A stretch of DNA of 64,000 nucleotides from positions 294,001-358,000 of the forward strand of contig BROG01000564.1 of the NCBI GenBank assembly GCA_030159075.1, in the 5' to 3' direction. The notes beneath the pieces were generated by a model. It had not been told where the DNA came from. It saw nothing but the letters and a program-made list of their open reading frames with translations, and ran no database searches. Both the position numbers and the translations under genes were made by a program. Each line of letters begins with the position of its first letter. The first letter of the stretch is position 1. Shown one piece after another: positions 43,395-54,299 of the stretch. The DNA comes from Atrina japonica. Taxonomy: Eukaryota; Mollusca; Bivalvia; Pterioida; Pinnidae.

Positions 43395-44275
43395 AGTGGA
43401 CAGATCTGTCTCGTGTCACTGTCATAGAAGACAACCGATCTTGTAAGACACTGTCATCTATAAAAAATCACTTGTTTGTAAGACCACTGCCATCTATAGA
43501 AGATCACTTGTCTTGTGAGACCACTGTCATAGAAGATCTCATGACGTGTAAGACTACTGTCATAGAAAATCAACTGTCTTGTGAGACCACTGTCATAGAA
43601 AATCACCTGTCTTGTAAGACCACTAGTACTGTCAAAGAAGACCACCTGTCTTGTAAGACCACTGTCATAGAAGATCACCTGTCTTGTGAGACCACTGTTA
43701 TAGAAAATCACCTGTCTTGTGATACCACTGTTATAGAAAATCACCTTTCCTGTGAGATCACTGTCATAGAAAATCACCTGTCATGTGAGATCACTGTCAT
43801 ACAAGATAACATGTCTTGTGAGACCACTATCATATAAAATCACCTGTCTTGTGAGACCTCTATCATAGAAAATCACCTGTCTTGTGAGACCACTATCATA
43901 GAAATCACCTGTCTTGTGAGACCTCTCCTATAGATGATGACCTGTCTTGTTAGAACATTGTCATAGAAGACCATCGGTCTTGTGAGACCACTGTCATAGA
44001 ACACCACCTGACATGTAAGACCACTGTCATAGAAAACCACCCTTGTAAGACCACTAGTACTGTCAAAGAAGACCACCTGTCTTGTAAGACCACTGTCATA
44101 GAAGATCACCTGTTTTGTGAGACCAATGTCATAGAAAATCACCTTTCTTGTGAGACCACTGTCAAAGAAGACCACCTGTCTTGTAAGACCACTGTCATAG
44201 AAGATCACCTGTCTTGTGAGACCATTGTCATAGAAAATCACCTGTCTTGTGAGACCTCTCATAGATAATGACCTA
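43395..44275. repeat. 33-bp minisatellite, about 26 copies
   Basis: Unit like CACCTGTCTTGTGAGACCAC then TGTCATAGAAAAT. The GGAACCTGTCTTGAGAGACC phrase of the MITE family (58230) is nearly the same, so it is probably MITE-derived. In-frame period gives long open frames on both strands; not genes. Confidence 0.85.
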
Positions 44276-44279
44276 TCTG

Positions 44280-44790
44280 TACTAGTGACTCGTCCTGGAC
44301 TATCATATTGAAGACCATTTGTAGGAGTTGTAAGACCACTCTAATATTGAGTAGTTACATTTGACCACCTGTCTTGTGAGTGACCAGTAATGAATGAAAA
44401 GTTACATTTATAGGAGTTGGTACTCGCTGAGTGACGAGTGAGAACAATAGTTACTAGTTGGTACTCGTCCCGAGTGACGAGTAATGGAATGAATAGTTAC
44501 AAATTGCATGGGGAGTAAGATTGAGTAGTTACATTTGTAGGGGTTGGTACTCGTACCGAGTGACGAGTTATGATTGAGTAGTTACATTTGTAGGGGTTGG
44601 TACTCGTCCCGAGTGACGAGTAATGATTGAGTAGTTACATTTGTAGGGGTTGGTACTCGTCCCGAGTGACGAGTAATGATTGAGTAGTTACATTTGTAGT
44701 AGTACTCGTCCCGAGTGACGAGTAATGATTAAGTAGTTACATTTGTAGGGGTGGGTCTCGTCCTAAATGACGAGTAATTTTTCTTTTAGA
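44280..44790. repeat. ~53-bp tandem array with an internal palindrome
   Basis: About seven copies of a unit containing GAGTAGTTACATTTGTAGGG and ACTCGTCCCGAGTGACGAGT; the latter has inverted arms ACTCGT/ACGAGT. It directly follows the 33-bp array. Confidence 0.8.
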
Positions 44791-44794
44791 TCTA

Positions 44795-45045
44795 TAACAT
44801 TTTTACTTTTTAGTCTCTGAAACTTTCCATGAACAAGACACTTTCAAAATCCTTTGCTGCCATTTTAATAAATTATAAGTCTCTTATCAGAGAAATCAAA
44901 TATGGGGTAATAGTTAAGTTTTAATGGTTCCATAAAAGTTTAGAAAAGATTGGGACAAGCTATAGGTGTCTAAAGACAAGTAGTTTTCAAAGTCACTCAG
45001 CCTGTAGGAGGAATGATTTTTCAATTTTTTTTCTTGCCCTGTCGT
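44795..45045. other. anonymous DNA
   Basis: Nothing recognised. Confidence 0.4.
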
Positions 45046-45047
45046 TA

Positions 45048-45140
45048 GCTCATTGAGCCCTAAAAACTCAAACTCAGGTGGACTGGCATAAATCCTTGAT
45101 TTACAAAACAGTCCATTATTTTTCAGGGGTTAATGAGTTA
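45048..45140. mobile_element. ~90-bp micro-MITE, copy 2
   Basis: Right end CAGGGGTTAATGAGTTAA with CAGTCCATTATT before it; left end CTCATTGAGCCCTAAAAACT. Same family as 6447-6536. Confidence 0.5.
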
Positions 45141-45182
45141 AGTAATCCTTTAGATAAATCCTCTTTGTGAGGTACCACTTGC

Positions 45183-45690
45183 AGGGCTCACCCTGGACTC
45201 AGAAAACTATGAACCAAAAAAATTTGCCAACCAAGATATTTTTTAGACAATTGAAATTTTGATCAGCCAGATCAATGAATATTGATATCAAATATATTTT
45301 TTTAATTTTTACCTAGCATTGTTGTGACAGGTGACAACTATATATAGATGTATATGTCCATGTGCCCTACTGTGGCACTTTATTCACAAGTTTGGAGGTT
45401 TATTTTATTGGGAAGATAATGTGGCAGTTCTAGTTCTGTTCTAGCAATCAAGCATGCCCTTGTAACTGATGCTGTGTGCATTGTTAAACGAAGTTTGATA
45501 TCGTGCTACATGTATGTCTTTTTCTTTTGAATGACAGCAGTATGATACCAATTGATACACACAAAACATGCACAAAAAAATCACCAATTGATATTAGCCA
45601 GAAAATTAGCCAACTGCAATAGTTTGAGCCAATTTTGAAAAATATTAGTCAATGGCTACATTGGTTAATGACAGGTTGATCGCTGCACCT
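45183..45690. mobile_element. ~500-bp MITE (CAGGGCTCACCCTG end)
   Basis: Left end CAGGGCTCACCCTGGAC; right end, read on the minus strand, CAGCGATCAACCTGTCATTA. Minus-strand interior shared with 25527-25705. Non-coding; superfamily unresolved (hAT-like ends). Confidence 0.45.
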
Positions 45691-45984
45691 GTATTGTAAG
45701 ACCACATTTCAGTGGAACCTGAGGTGGTGTTTCAAGACGGGTTCCATTGTATAAGATTTGTGGCACTACTCCATCTGTTGGCGGCATCCTCATTTAAGTG
45801 TAAAGTTCTTGGCAGGAGGTTAAAGTAATGTAAACAAAGCAAAACTTGATTTAAAATGTATAACCAAACACTGAATATATACCAGTAGGCCTACATGTAT
45901 GTAGGCCTATATGTACATAGATAACATAAGAGTTTTATAAATTTAAGAATAATATTACAAATGTATTTATTACTGTAATAAATT

Positions 45985-46073
45985 AACTCATTCACCCCTA
46001 AAGACACATTTGGACTGGTCTAAGTCATTGGTTTACAGAAGAGTCTATTGTTTTTCAGGGGTTGATGAGTTTA
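45985..46073. mobile_element. ~90-bp micro-MITE, copy 3
   Basis: Best copy: TTAACTCATTCACCCCTAAA at the left and TTTTTCAGGGGTTGATGAGT at the right, forming imperfect inverted repeats. Confidence 0.6.
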
Positions 46074-46079
46074 TGTACA

Positions 46080-46675
46080 AGAGAGCTTAGTTTGTCTTTT
46101 GAATCCATATAACAATTCAAGTTCAGGTACATCATATAAAGTTTTATTATTTGACAGTAGATGTTAAAAGTGGCAAGACATGAAATACTGAATACAATAT
46201 GACTTCACTTTCAAATAATTTACAGACATCTGTCTGGAGAAAGAATCTCGATGAATCATCAAGCAAATGTCAGCGGTGACATATGTGCATAAATGTAAAT
46301 AATATTTAGAATCACCTGAAGGAAAATAAATGTTTTGGTGATAAAAGTTTTACCAGTTTTAAACATATTTGGTGATGAAAAAAATAGATGGCTTCAATCA
46401 GAAAATTTTGTCAATTATTCTAGAAGATGTTTCATGTACATGTACATGCAGTGACAGTATTTAAAAGTGAAAATTTTAACTTACCTTATTATAAGATCCA
46501 GGTAAACAATGGCATATAAATTTATATATGTACGATGAATCACACAATGATACACACAAGAACAAATATGAAATTTCTTCTTTGATTTTTAGAAAATGTG
46601 AATATTTAATCTACATGCACCTCATGTGTTTTTACAGAAAGATCCATCCTCTGATGTTGATTTTGTTTATTGAAG
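46080..46675. other. anonymous DNA
   Basis: No repeat family or exon recognised. Confidence 0.4.
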
Positions 46676-46681
46676 TTATTA

Positions 46682-46860
46682 CAGTGAAACTTGTATATAA
46701 TGGCCAACTTAGGGACACAAGAGAACCTGTCTTTATAGGGAGGTGGTCTTTATATAGAGGTTGATTTGTACACAAATGGTACTATTTGGGACAGCATAAA
46801 ACAGTCTTTATGACCAGGTGATCTTTATACACAGGTGGTCACTAAAGCAGGTTTTTACTG
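46682..46860. mobile_element. 179-bp TA-flanked MITE
   Basis: Ends CAGTGAAACTTG and CAGGTTTTTACTG flanked by TA; interior as at 42116-42311. Confidence 0.7.
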
Positions 46861-46869
46861 TATTATGAG

Positions 46870-48515
46870 GTACATTGTGTAAATTGTTAATTCTTCATGT
46901 ATCAGACAAAATTTTTATAAGCAGTTCAGGGTGTAGTGAATCAGATTATAATTCAAAACTTTGTTGGAATACATTGTTACATTGTACATACATGTACATT
47001 GTACATGTATGTACAAATAAATGTTTAAAAAAACATAAAAGTTCAACAACTGGACAGGTAAAACACAAAATACAATTGTTAGGGCCTGACAACATGACAG
47101 GTGCTTGTTATACTGTATGGCAGTATATATACATGTACGTGAATTATATCACACATTTCAAATTATAAATTAAACATATCTATTAAATTCCATGCAGGAA
47201 ATGTACAGTACAGTGTAACGTATTAATTGCCCATATATGTATATCAAACTTATAGTGAAGGAAAGGAACCAAAGCAAATTTGTTTATAAAATGAGGATGT
47301 CATTCACGATATCTGTTTTTGAGGTTGCTTAGTAAATAATAGAATTAGGCAATCAGGCATGGGATGTTTACAATGATTATATATTGTAGTAAATAGCACA
47401 GTTGATAATTTTCACGATTTTTGAAATCAGTTGTACTCTTGTGTTTATACATGAGCTGTACCTTATCTCCTAACATATACGCGGAGCGTTTGTACCACCA
47501 TTTGAACTACATAATTTTAATTCAATGATAAACTATATCAAGAGTAAGCAAATCGAAGTGGACGTGTGTCGTAAAAGCACGTACACGGGGATAATGGATA
47601 TGTGTAATTCGTCATAAATTTCGGGATTATGATTTAAAATGGATTATTCTAAGGATATACAGGTAAATAAAATATTCACAACCATCTAGAAATCAAAGAA
47701 GATATCTCAAGGAGTTTATCTATGTGATTCATATTGTAAACAAGAAGTTTTTGATGTGTACGTGTCTAGTTTATCCAGTTAGTCACTGTCCCGTATGCAC
47801 TTTTAACATAGCAATAATGCAACAGACTGTTTCCTGGTCAATTTAAATTAATTGCCCATTCTCTTTTAAGTGGTCACAATCTTTATTCACTTACAAATTA
47901 TAATAGATTATGATTTGGTCATTTAAATCCTATTAATCAAAGATAAATGTATTATAGATTTACATACGCTTTGTGTATGTGTACATGCTTTATACATGTG
48001 GTTATTAAAGTGTATTAATATTGATTGGCATGTTGTTGCCTGCCAAATTTGCAGATGTAAAAATATGAAAATCGGTTCAAGAAACTTTATTTTTTGAAAT
48101 AAATAAAATAGTAAGTTGATGGCTGACCATATAAAATGTACACTTTGGTTTTGTTATTTATTTATTTATTTGTTACTATTGTAATCAGTATTAATTAGTA
48201 TTAATGATATTTCATGAAAAATGATGCATAATATATTGATAAAAATCAACAAATTTAGAATAAATCATTTTGTTTCCCCATTTTTGTAAGCTTTTTGGTA
48301 ATATAGTGTTTTTAAATGTTACATGCAGATATTAATTTCATATTATTTAGTAGTTTTCCTGATAGATTTCAAACTAGTCAACACAAGAGTGTTTACACTG
48401 GTATTAGGTGAAATTAAGGAGAATGGACTTTTTTATATTTTTTTACAACCATGTATACATGCACATGTATTTTGATCAATGTTCAAAATACAAGTGTGTG
48501 TGTATGTGTATATCT
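46870..48515. other. anonymous DNA
   Basis: AT-rich; TGTACATACATG-type runs at about 46980-47010. No gene or repeat boundary found. Confidence 0.4.
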
Positions 48516-48518
48516 ATA

Positions 48519-48600
48519 CATTGGAATCTCGCTATCTCGAAATTCACTGGACCACCCCGTTTACTTCGAGATATCCGAAATTCTAGATAACCAAAATTTT
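48519..48600. mobile_element. MITE fragment, 'GGAATCTCGCTAT' family
   Basis: TTGGAATCTCGCTATCTCGA followed by TTCGAGATATCCGAAATTCT; relative of 926-1112. Confidence 0.4.
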
Positions 48601-48892
48601 CAATTCACATATTTTCTATTCTTATTGGACAGTGAATAGACCTACTGAGGGTACTGCTTAATTTGAATTTGATTTAAACCTTTATTATTTACACTTTCAT
48701 CTTGGCTTGTTAATGGAAATTGACTGTCAAAGTGTCAAGTGTTTTGCATATAATATATACAGTATATTATTATTAATATATAAACAGCGAAAGAAAGCAA
48801 TATATGAACAAAATGAAAATAAAACAAAAACCATGAAGATCAGTGTTAGGCTTGGACCATGGTAGGGAACAGAAAAAGTGTGATTGTCTCGG

Positions 48893-49084
48893 ACTGTTTT
48901 TATGGTCTAATGGTATTGTTCTATTCACAAGCAGAAAGTTCCGGGTTTGATTTCCTGTACCAGGTCATACCGAAGACTTTAAAAAATGAAGGTGGTAACC
49001 ATATCCTCACCAAGTGCTTGGTATATTAAGTAAAAATCACAGGATGAGACAGTAAAAACCGAGGTACCATGCCACTCTAGCTGT

Positions 49085-49115
<31 letters not shown>

Positions 49116-49226
49116 GTCATACATGTAAGTACTGAGCATAGGCCAAAATTTGAACCCCTTCACCGCCATTCCACAATGTCTCCGTATGAGTGAAAGATTT
49201 TTGAGTGGGACGTTAAACAACAATAT
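48893..49226 (+). mobile_element. chimeric SINE: family C head joined to family A tail
   Basis: The first ~150 bp carry a family-C tRNA-like head (TGGTCTAATGGTATTG, GGGTTTGATTTCC, CCAAGTGCTTGGTAT). From about 49043 on it is family A: GATGAGACAGTAAAAACCGA, AAGAACCCTCACTGCTCAAT, TTGAGTGGGACGTTAAACAA. Confidence 0.65.
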
Positions 49227-49320
49227 ACAACAACAAAAATCACTATTCTTTCGGATTAAAACAGACTCGAGTGATGACAGGCATGGGCTACTGTTTCTTA
49301 TTCCCTATGATTTTATGGTC

Positions 49321-49413
49321 TTTGACTCATCAACGCCTGAAAAACAATGGACTCTTCTGTAAATCAGTGACTAAGACCAGTCCAAATTTGTCTTTTGGGG
49401 TGAATGAGTTAAT
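49321..49413. mobile_element. ~90-bp micro-MITE, copy 4 (inverted)
   Basis: ACTCATCAACGCCTGAAAAA at the left and TTTTGGGGTGAATGAGTTAA at the right: the inverse of 45985-46073. Confidence 0.6.
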
Positions 49414-49414
49414 T

Positions 49415-50280
49415 GATTAAACTGATAGCTTAGATACTCACATAACCGATTTCTACTTGTAATTTGTAAATGTACATTGTACATTATATATATACACATG
49501 TACATGTACTATTATTATATGTTTGTGTTTTACTGTTATCTCTACACTTCTCAAAGATTTCAGTAAAGTTCAATGCCCTTGACTGTATTAAATCAGACAT
49601 CCTGTATGGGCAGTTAAACTACAGCCACTTGCCAAAATTTATCGATATTATCATTTTTTCTATACAAATCATGTAAAACCACATTTTTTAAAAAAAATAT
49701 TGTGAAGTCATTTCTTATCGCATTTCAATAGAAATTTCACCACTAAGTATAGAATATTTCATTGCTTATTTGGATGTAATTTTCTGCATGTAGGCTAATT
49801 TGTAATTTCAAAAATTGACAATTTAAACAAAAAGTAAAAATTAGATACATGTATCACAATTTTACTCGCATAAATGGGGGAATTTTCATCACAAAAATTA
49901 ACTTTCTGTTTATATAAATAATTTTTTAAATTTCTAATTCAGAAATTTAAGATTAAAATACATTGTATATAATGAAACTATTCAATTCTTTGTTCAACAA
50001 TGAAAATGCTATTTAAAATGTGATAAGAAATGTCTTCACAATAGTTTTTGGAAAAAATACATGTACATGTACAAATGTATAGTAAAAAATGATAATATCT
50101 ATAAACTTGGCAATTGGCTGTACATGTTGATCGTTAAGGCATTTGTGTTTTTGTCGACCAACATTCAATACACAGTATTTATTTTCCCTGTCTATCATTT
50201 CCCTGGGAATTTATCAAAATCAACACATTTATTTCTTTTGTATAAAATTTTGGGCAACTTTGGATATACAGTGTTTGCAA
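49415..50280. other. anonymous AT-rich DNA
   Basis: No gene. Small frames on either strand are without motifs. Confidence 0.4.
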
Positions 50281-50286
50281 AGTTGG

Positions 50287-51560
50287 CAAAGTACAGTGTA
50301 CATGTACATAACAGACAGTTGACATTGTACATGTACAGTGTACATGTACATAACAGACAGTTGACATTGTACATGCACAGTGTACATACATGTAACAGAC
50401 AGTTGACATTGTACATGTACAGACAGTTGACATTGTACATGTACAGTGTACATAACAGTTGACATTGTACATGAACAGTGTACATAACAGACAGTTGGCA
50501 GTGTACATGTACATAACATAACACAGTTGGCAGTGTACATGTACATGTACATAGAGTTGACATTGTACATGTACAGTGTACATAACAGAGAGTTGACATT
50601 GTACATGTACAGTGTACATAACACAGTTGACATTGTACATGTACAGTGTACATAACAGACAGTTGACATTGTACATGTACAGGTACATAACAGACAGTTG
50701 ACATTGTACATGTACAGTGTACAGTTGACATTGTACATGTAGTGTACATAACAGACAGTTGACAAAATTACAGTGTACATAACACAGTTTTGTTGATGTA
50801 CAGTGTATAACACAGTTGACATTGTCAGGGTACTTGGAGACAGTTACATTGTACATGTACAGTGGCACATGTAACAGACAGTTGAAATTATCATGTACAG
50901 TGTACATACTGACAATTTGACATTGTACATGCACAGTGTACATACATGTAACAGACAGTTGAATTTATGTAACATGAATAACAGTTGATTGTACATGTAC
51001 AGTGTACATAACAGACAGGACATTGTTCATGTACAGTGTACATGTTAACAACAGTTGCCATTGTACATGTACAGTGTACATAACACAGTTGACATTAACC
51101 AGTGTCATAACACAGTTGACATTGTACATGTACTTGACAGTTGACATTGTTGAACAGTGTACATAACACAGTTGACATTGTACATGTACAGTGTACATAA
51201 CAGACAGTTGACATTGTACATGTACAGGTACATAACAGACAGTTGACATTGTACATGTACAGTGTATATAACAGACAGTTGACATTGTACATGTATAGTG
51301 TACATAACAGACAGTTGACATTGTACATGTACAGTGTACATAACACAGTTGACATTGTACATGTACAGTGTACATAACACAGTTGACAATACTCACTGTA
51401 CATAACAACAGTTTTGTACATGCAGTGAACAACATGTAACAACAGTTGTATACATGTAAGTGTACATGACAGACAGTTGGCAGTGTACATGTATAGTGTA
51501 TATAACAGACAGTTGGCAGTGTACATAACAGACAGTTGGCAATGTACATGATAGATATTG
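50287..51560. repeat. ~1.3-kb minisatellite of TGTACATGTACA units
   Basis: More than 30 irregular 30-38-nt units of the form ACAGACAGTTGACATTGTAC followed by ATGTACAGTGTACATA. Each unit contains the perfect palindrome TGTACATGTACA or close variants. Indels in multiples of three make minus-strand frames of up to 254 codons rich in Cys/Tyr/Thr/Val; these are artefacts of the repeat. Confidence 0.9.
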
Positions 51561-51647
51561 TCTGGTTATTGTGTTCATTTGTACATGTTTGCTGAAATGA
51601 CATACATGAGCAGTTTGCAAAGTATATGTACATGTACATACATGTAG

Positions 51648-51895
51648 CAGGGGTTCAAAATTCTTTTTTTGATACTTAAGTCAGGGACTTGGAGAGTAAA
51701 TTTCTGGCAAGTCCAACTGAGAAATTTCAAAGTCCATACTGAATTTTTTTAATAAGTAATACAGTAAAATTATAAATGAATGCAGATGAGGCCATTCCCT
51801 CGGACTTCAGGCATTTCTAAATGCCAAGTCGGAACCCGAATTAACCAAGTCTCGGACTTGGGATTTGGGGAATTTTGAACCCTTGATGTAGGACA
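51648..51895. mobile_element. ~250-bp MITE (CAGGGGTTCAAAATTC ends), copy 1
   Basis: Ends CAGGGGTTCAAAATTC and GAATTTTGAACCCTTG are inverted repeats; ATGTAG on both sides may be the target duplication. Interior CAAGTCC..GAAATTTC is shared, inverted, with 63390-63605. End sequence is hAT-like. Confidence 0.6.
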
Positions 51896-51899
51896 GTGT

Positions 51900-52625
51900 A
51901 CATATTTTTAAATAGGAAGTACAGGTTAAACATTTTGTCTTGCTCGTATTCCCTGTAGTACATGTACATGTAGGCTACTATACTCACTGTAATATTTTTG
52001 TGCTAAAAACCAACATGTCACCTTAATTATGATCTTTATGGTACTTAAAATTGGTGGATAAATTCCTGGTTACAAAACATTTATGTCGGTAGAACTGTTT
52101 ATTTTAATACAATGTATAAAAGATAGATATAATTATAAAGTAGCAGGAATGAAGCAGCACATTTTAATTTTTGACAATTGCAAATTTCATCACAAATGAT
52201 TGATAAAAAGAGTGAAAGGTCTCTGTCCAGCTCCCAGTTCTGGTGGGAAATCCTGCATGTATATACATCAAGTATGGTGAAAATGGTTCAGCTATTGTGT
52301 TGGCCCTAGCTGTGGCTTAAATTTAATGCTTGGACATACATGTTCTTGTACAAATGTAACTTTAAATACACATGTTATAGATGCTGCAATATCAAGACTC
52401 GCGGTCGATAATTTCTAACTGAGACCAGTCAAAGGAACTGTTCTCAATTTAAGATGGTTACCTTTTCCCCAAATGTAAAAATAGATAAAAGTTGAATTTC
52501 AATGTAAACTTCTTTTTATTGTCCACATGTTTGTCTCTAGTTGCCGTCCCTCCATGCCACCTTTATGATGATTGATATAAGTTTGCAATTACGGTTTCTG
52601 TGCTTCATCGTGTTTCCATCCACAA
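51900..52625. other. anonymous DNA
   Basis: Nothing recognised. Confidence 0.4.
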
Positions 52626-52640
52626 CAAAAAACTAAATTG

Positions 52641-52850
52641 TAGGCCTCCGTGGCCGATTGGTTAGAGCATGGTGCTTTAAACCATGAAGTCTCTCACCTC
52701 TTGTCAGTGTAGGTTCGAGCCTCTCTGGAACCTAGGCAGATATAGTAAGAAAGTTTGCAATTTTACTTGCAGAGGACCAGTGGTCTCCTCTCAACCATGT
52801 AAGTAAAAAAATTGTTGAGTATGGCATAAAACACAATAAAACATAAATAT
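52641..52850 (+). mobile_element. SINE family B, complete
   Basis: 210 bp flanked by a 12-bp direct repeat with one mismatch (AAAACTAAATTG, 52629-52640; AAAACTGAATTG, 52851-52862). Head GGCCTCCGTGGCCGATTGGT, TTAGAGCATGG, B box AGGTTCGAGCC; tail TTGTTGAGTATGGCATAAAA. Confidence 0.85.
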
Positions 52851-52864
52851 AAAACTGAATTGAA

Positions 52865-53300
52865 GATTTTTTATATAAAGTATACAGTTCAGTTGTGATT
52901 TTCCCTAGTTGATGAAAGATACATATATCACTAGTTTTCTAAGCTTGACTAGCCGCATTCCCAAAATAATATGTGAGAATCCTGTACATGTGCTTTTTGT
53001 ACATGTAAATTTGTACTATCCTTAGAGGGGCATTAGCTGTATTTACCAAACAAAATATTTCCAATTCTTTCTACTTTTTCTTCTTCCTTTTTTGTACTTG
53101 AACATTTTTTGTTATTGTATATCAATCTAAGTAGTAAAAAAGGAAAAAATAATTTGAAAAAAAAAAACAGCTAATACTCCTTTAATAAGTTGATGAAGCA
53201 AAGCGACATCTTTATTTTCAATTTACAGGAATCATAAGAACTTTCTGACTTGGACCTGTGGTATACAATGTACATAAAATTTACATACATTACCCTTTCT
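52865..53300. other. upstream intron-like DNA
   Basis: AT-rich with poly-A runs at about 53150; ends in a pyrimidine tract and CAG acceptor at 53308. Confidence 0.4.
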
Positions 53301-53308
53301 CATTTCAG

Positions 53309-53579
53309 ATACGTTTTAAACCCTTGGCCATAATCCCACCCACCAATTTTAGTAATCATCATCTATTGGAACCCATCAACACAACGCCACCTATCCCCAA
53401 GGACACAGACGCCCCCGCAAGGCCGGGCGTTCTGGAATGTTCTTCCCTAGCTGGCAAACTGGACACGCATGAGGAACAGGAAACTTCAGCATGTAACCAG
53501 ACCCAAAAACAAGATGAGGAAGTTAAAACGACCAATGCTGCAACAGTGGTAGAAACACAGGACAGTGCATGTTTAACGG
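53309..53579 (+). CDS. internal coding exon, unknown low-complexity protein
   Basis: The best host exon in the window. Acceptor CTTTCTCATTTCAG, 271 nt open, donor GGGTAAGT. It starts in phase 0 and ends in phase 1. The translation begins IRFKPLAIIPPTNFSNHHLL and continues with EPINTTPPIPKDTDAPARPG, a Glu/Gln/Thr-rich stretch, and ATVVETQDSACLT. GC content and codon use rise sharply over the exon compared with flanks. The peptide looks disordered (Pro, Thr, Glu, Gln) with no domain I recognise. Its last ~40 nt and donor are the template of the tandem cassette array that follows. Confidence 0.65.
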
Positions 53580-53733
53580 GTAAGTTATCAGGTACAGGTT
53601 AGGACAAAAGTTACTGTGCTGTTTTGTTATCTAGAACAGTGGTAGAAACACAGTCACAGGGCATTGTGTGTTTAACGAGTAAGTTATCAGGTACAGGTTA
53701 GGACAAAAGTTACTGTTCTGTTTTGTTATCTAG

Positions 53734-53778
53734 ACACAGTGGTAGAAACACAGTCACAGGACATTGTGTGTTTAACAG
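53734..53778 (+). CDS. candidate 45-nt phase-1 mini-exon, copy 2
   Basis: Acceptor TTATCTAG, donor GTAAGT. Symmetric phase 1-1, adding 15 residues (DTVVETQSQDIVCLT pattern, first Asp completed by the G from the previous exon). Flanking introns are 55 nt, near the lower limit for splicing, so use is unproven. Confidence 0.4.
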
Positions 53779-53932
53779 GTAAGTTATCAGGTACAGGTTA
53801 GGACAAAAGTTACTGTTCTGTTGTGTTATCTAGACACAGTTAGGACAGTCACAGGACATTGTGTGTTTAACAGGTAAGTTATCAGGTACAGGTTAGGACA
53901 AAATTTACTGTTCTGTTGTGTTATAAATCTAG

Positions 53933-53977
53933 ACACAGTGGTAGAAACACAGTCACAGGACATTGTGTGTTTAACGG
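53933..53977 (+). CDS. candidate 45-nt phase-1 mini-exon, copy 4
   Basis: Same structure and peptide as copy 2, with intact splice sites and 59-nt neighbouring introns. Its predecessor (53834-53873) is a 40-nt block that would shift the frame. Confidence 0.4.
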
Positions 53978-54139
53978 GTAAGTTATCAGGTACAGGTTAG
54001 GACAAAATTAACTGTTCTGTTGTGTTATAAATCTAGACACACTGGTAGAAACACAGTCACAGGACAGTGTTTGTTAACGGGTAAGTTATCAGGTACAGGT
54101 TAGGACAAAAGTTACTGTGCTGTTGTGTTATAAATCTAG

Positions 54140-54184
54140 ACACAGTGGTAGAAACACAGTCACAGGACAGTGCATGTTTAATGG
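54140..54184 (+). CDS. candidate 45-nt phase-1 mini-exon, copy 6
   Basis: Open, symmetric phase 1-1, peptide DTVVETQSQDSACLM. Its 3' half (CAGTGCATGT) is closer to the parent exon than copies 2-4 are, hinting at gene conversion or a separate duplication. Confidence 0.4.
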
Positions 54185-54239
54185 GTAAGTTATCAGGTAC
54201 AGGTTAGGACAAAAGTTACTGTGCTGTTATGTTATCTAG

Positions 54240-54286
54240 ACACAGTGGTAGAAGCAAAGGACTGTGCATGTTTAACAGATACATAG
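54240..54286 (+). CDS. last cassette, donor lost, reads to a stop
   Basis: Begins like the other mini-exons (DTVVEAKDCACLT) but the donor GT is changed to AT, so reading continues to TAG at 54284. It could serve as a terminal exon, or be dead. An alternative GTACAT donor lies at 54291. Confidence 0.3.
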
Positions 54287-54299
54287 CCAGGTACATGTA

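Larger units (their letters stand above)
53580..54290 (+). repeat. tandem array of ~100-bp exon-intron cassettes
   Basis: Seven units (exon-like starts 53635, 53734, 53834, 53933, 54037, 54140, 54240) spaced 99-104 bp. Each holds an exon-like block of 40-45 nt bounded by TCTAG and GTAAGTTATCAGGTACAGG, plus 55-59 nt of intron-like sequence. Three blocks are exactly 45 nt and open; the others carry indels or stops. Confidence 0.85.

Noticed and set aside
43454..44262. Repetitive open frames on both strands
   Set aside because: By-product of the 33-bp minisatellite; plus and minus frames are equally open.
50179..51639. Cys/Tyr/Val/Thr-rich open frames of 143-254 codons
   Set aside because: They arise from the TGTACATGTACA minisatellite and overlap in all three minus-strand frames; no signal peptide or unique sequence supports a secreted Cys-rich protein.
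38730..53579. Direct splice of the MADK exon to the 53309 exon as one gene
   Set aside because: Phases do not agree (1 to 0) and joining gives an immediate stop; an intermediate exon would be needed and none was found.
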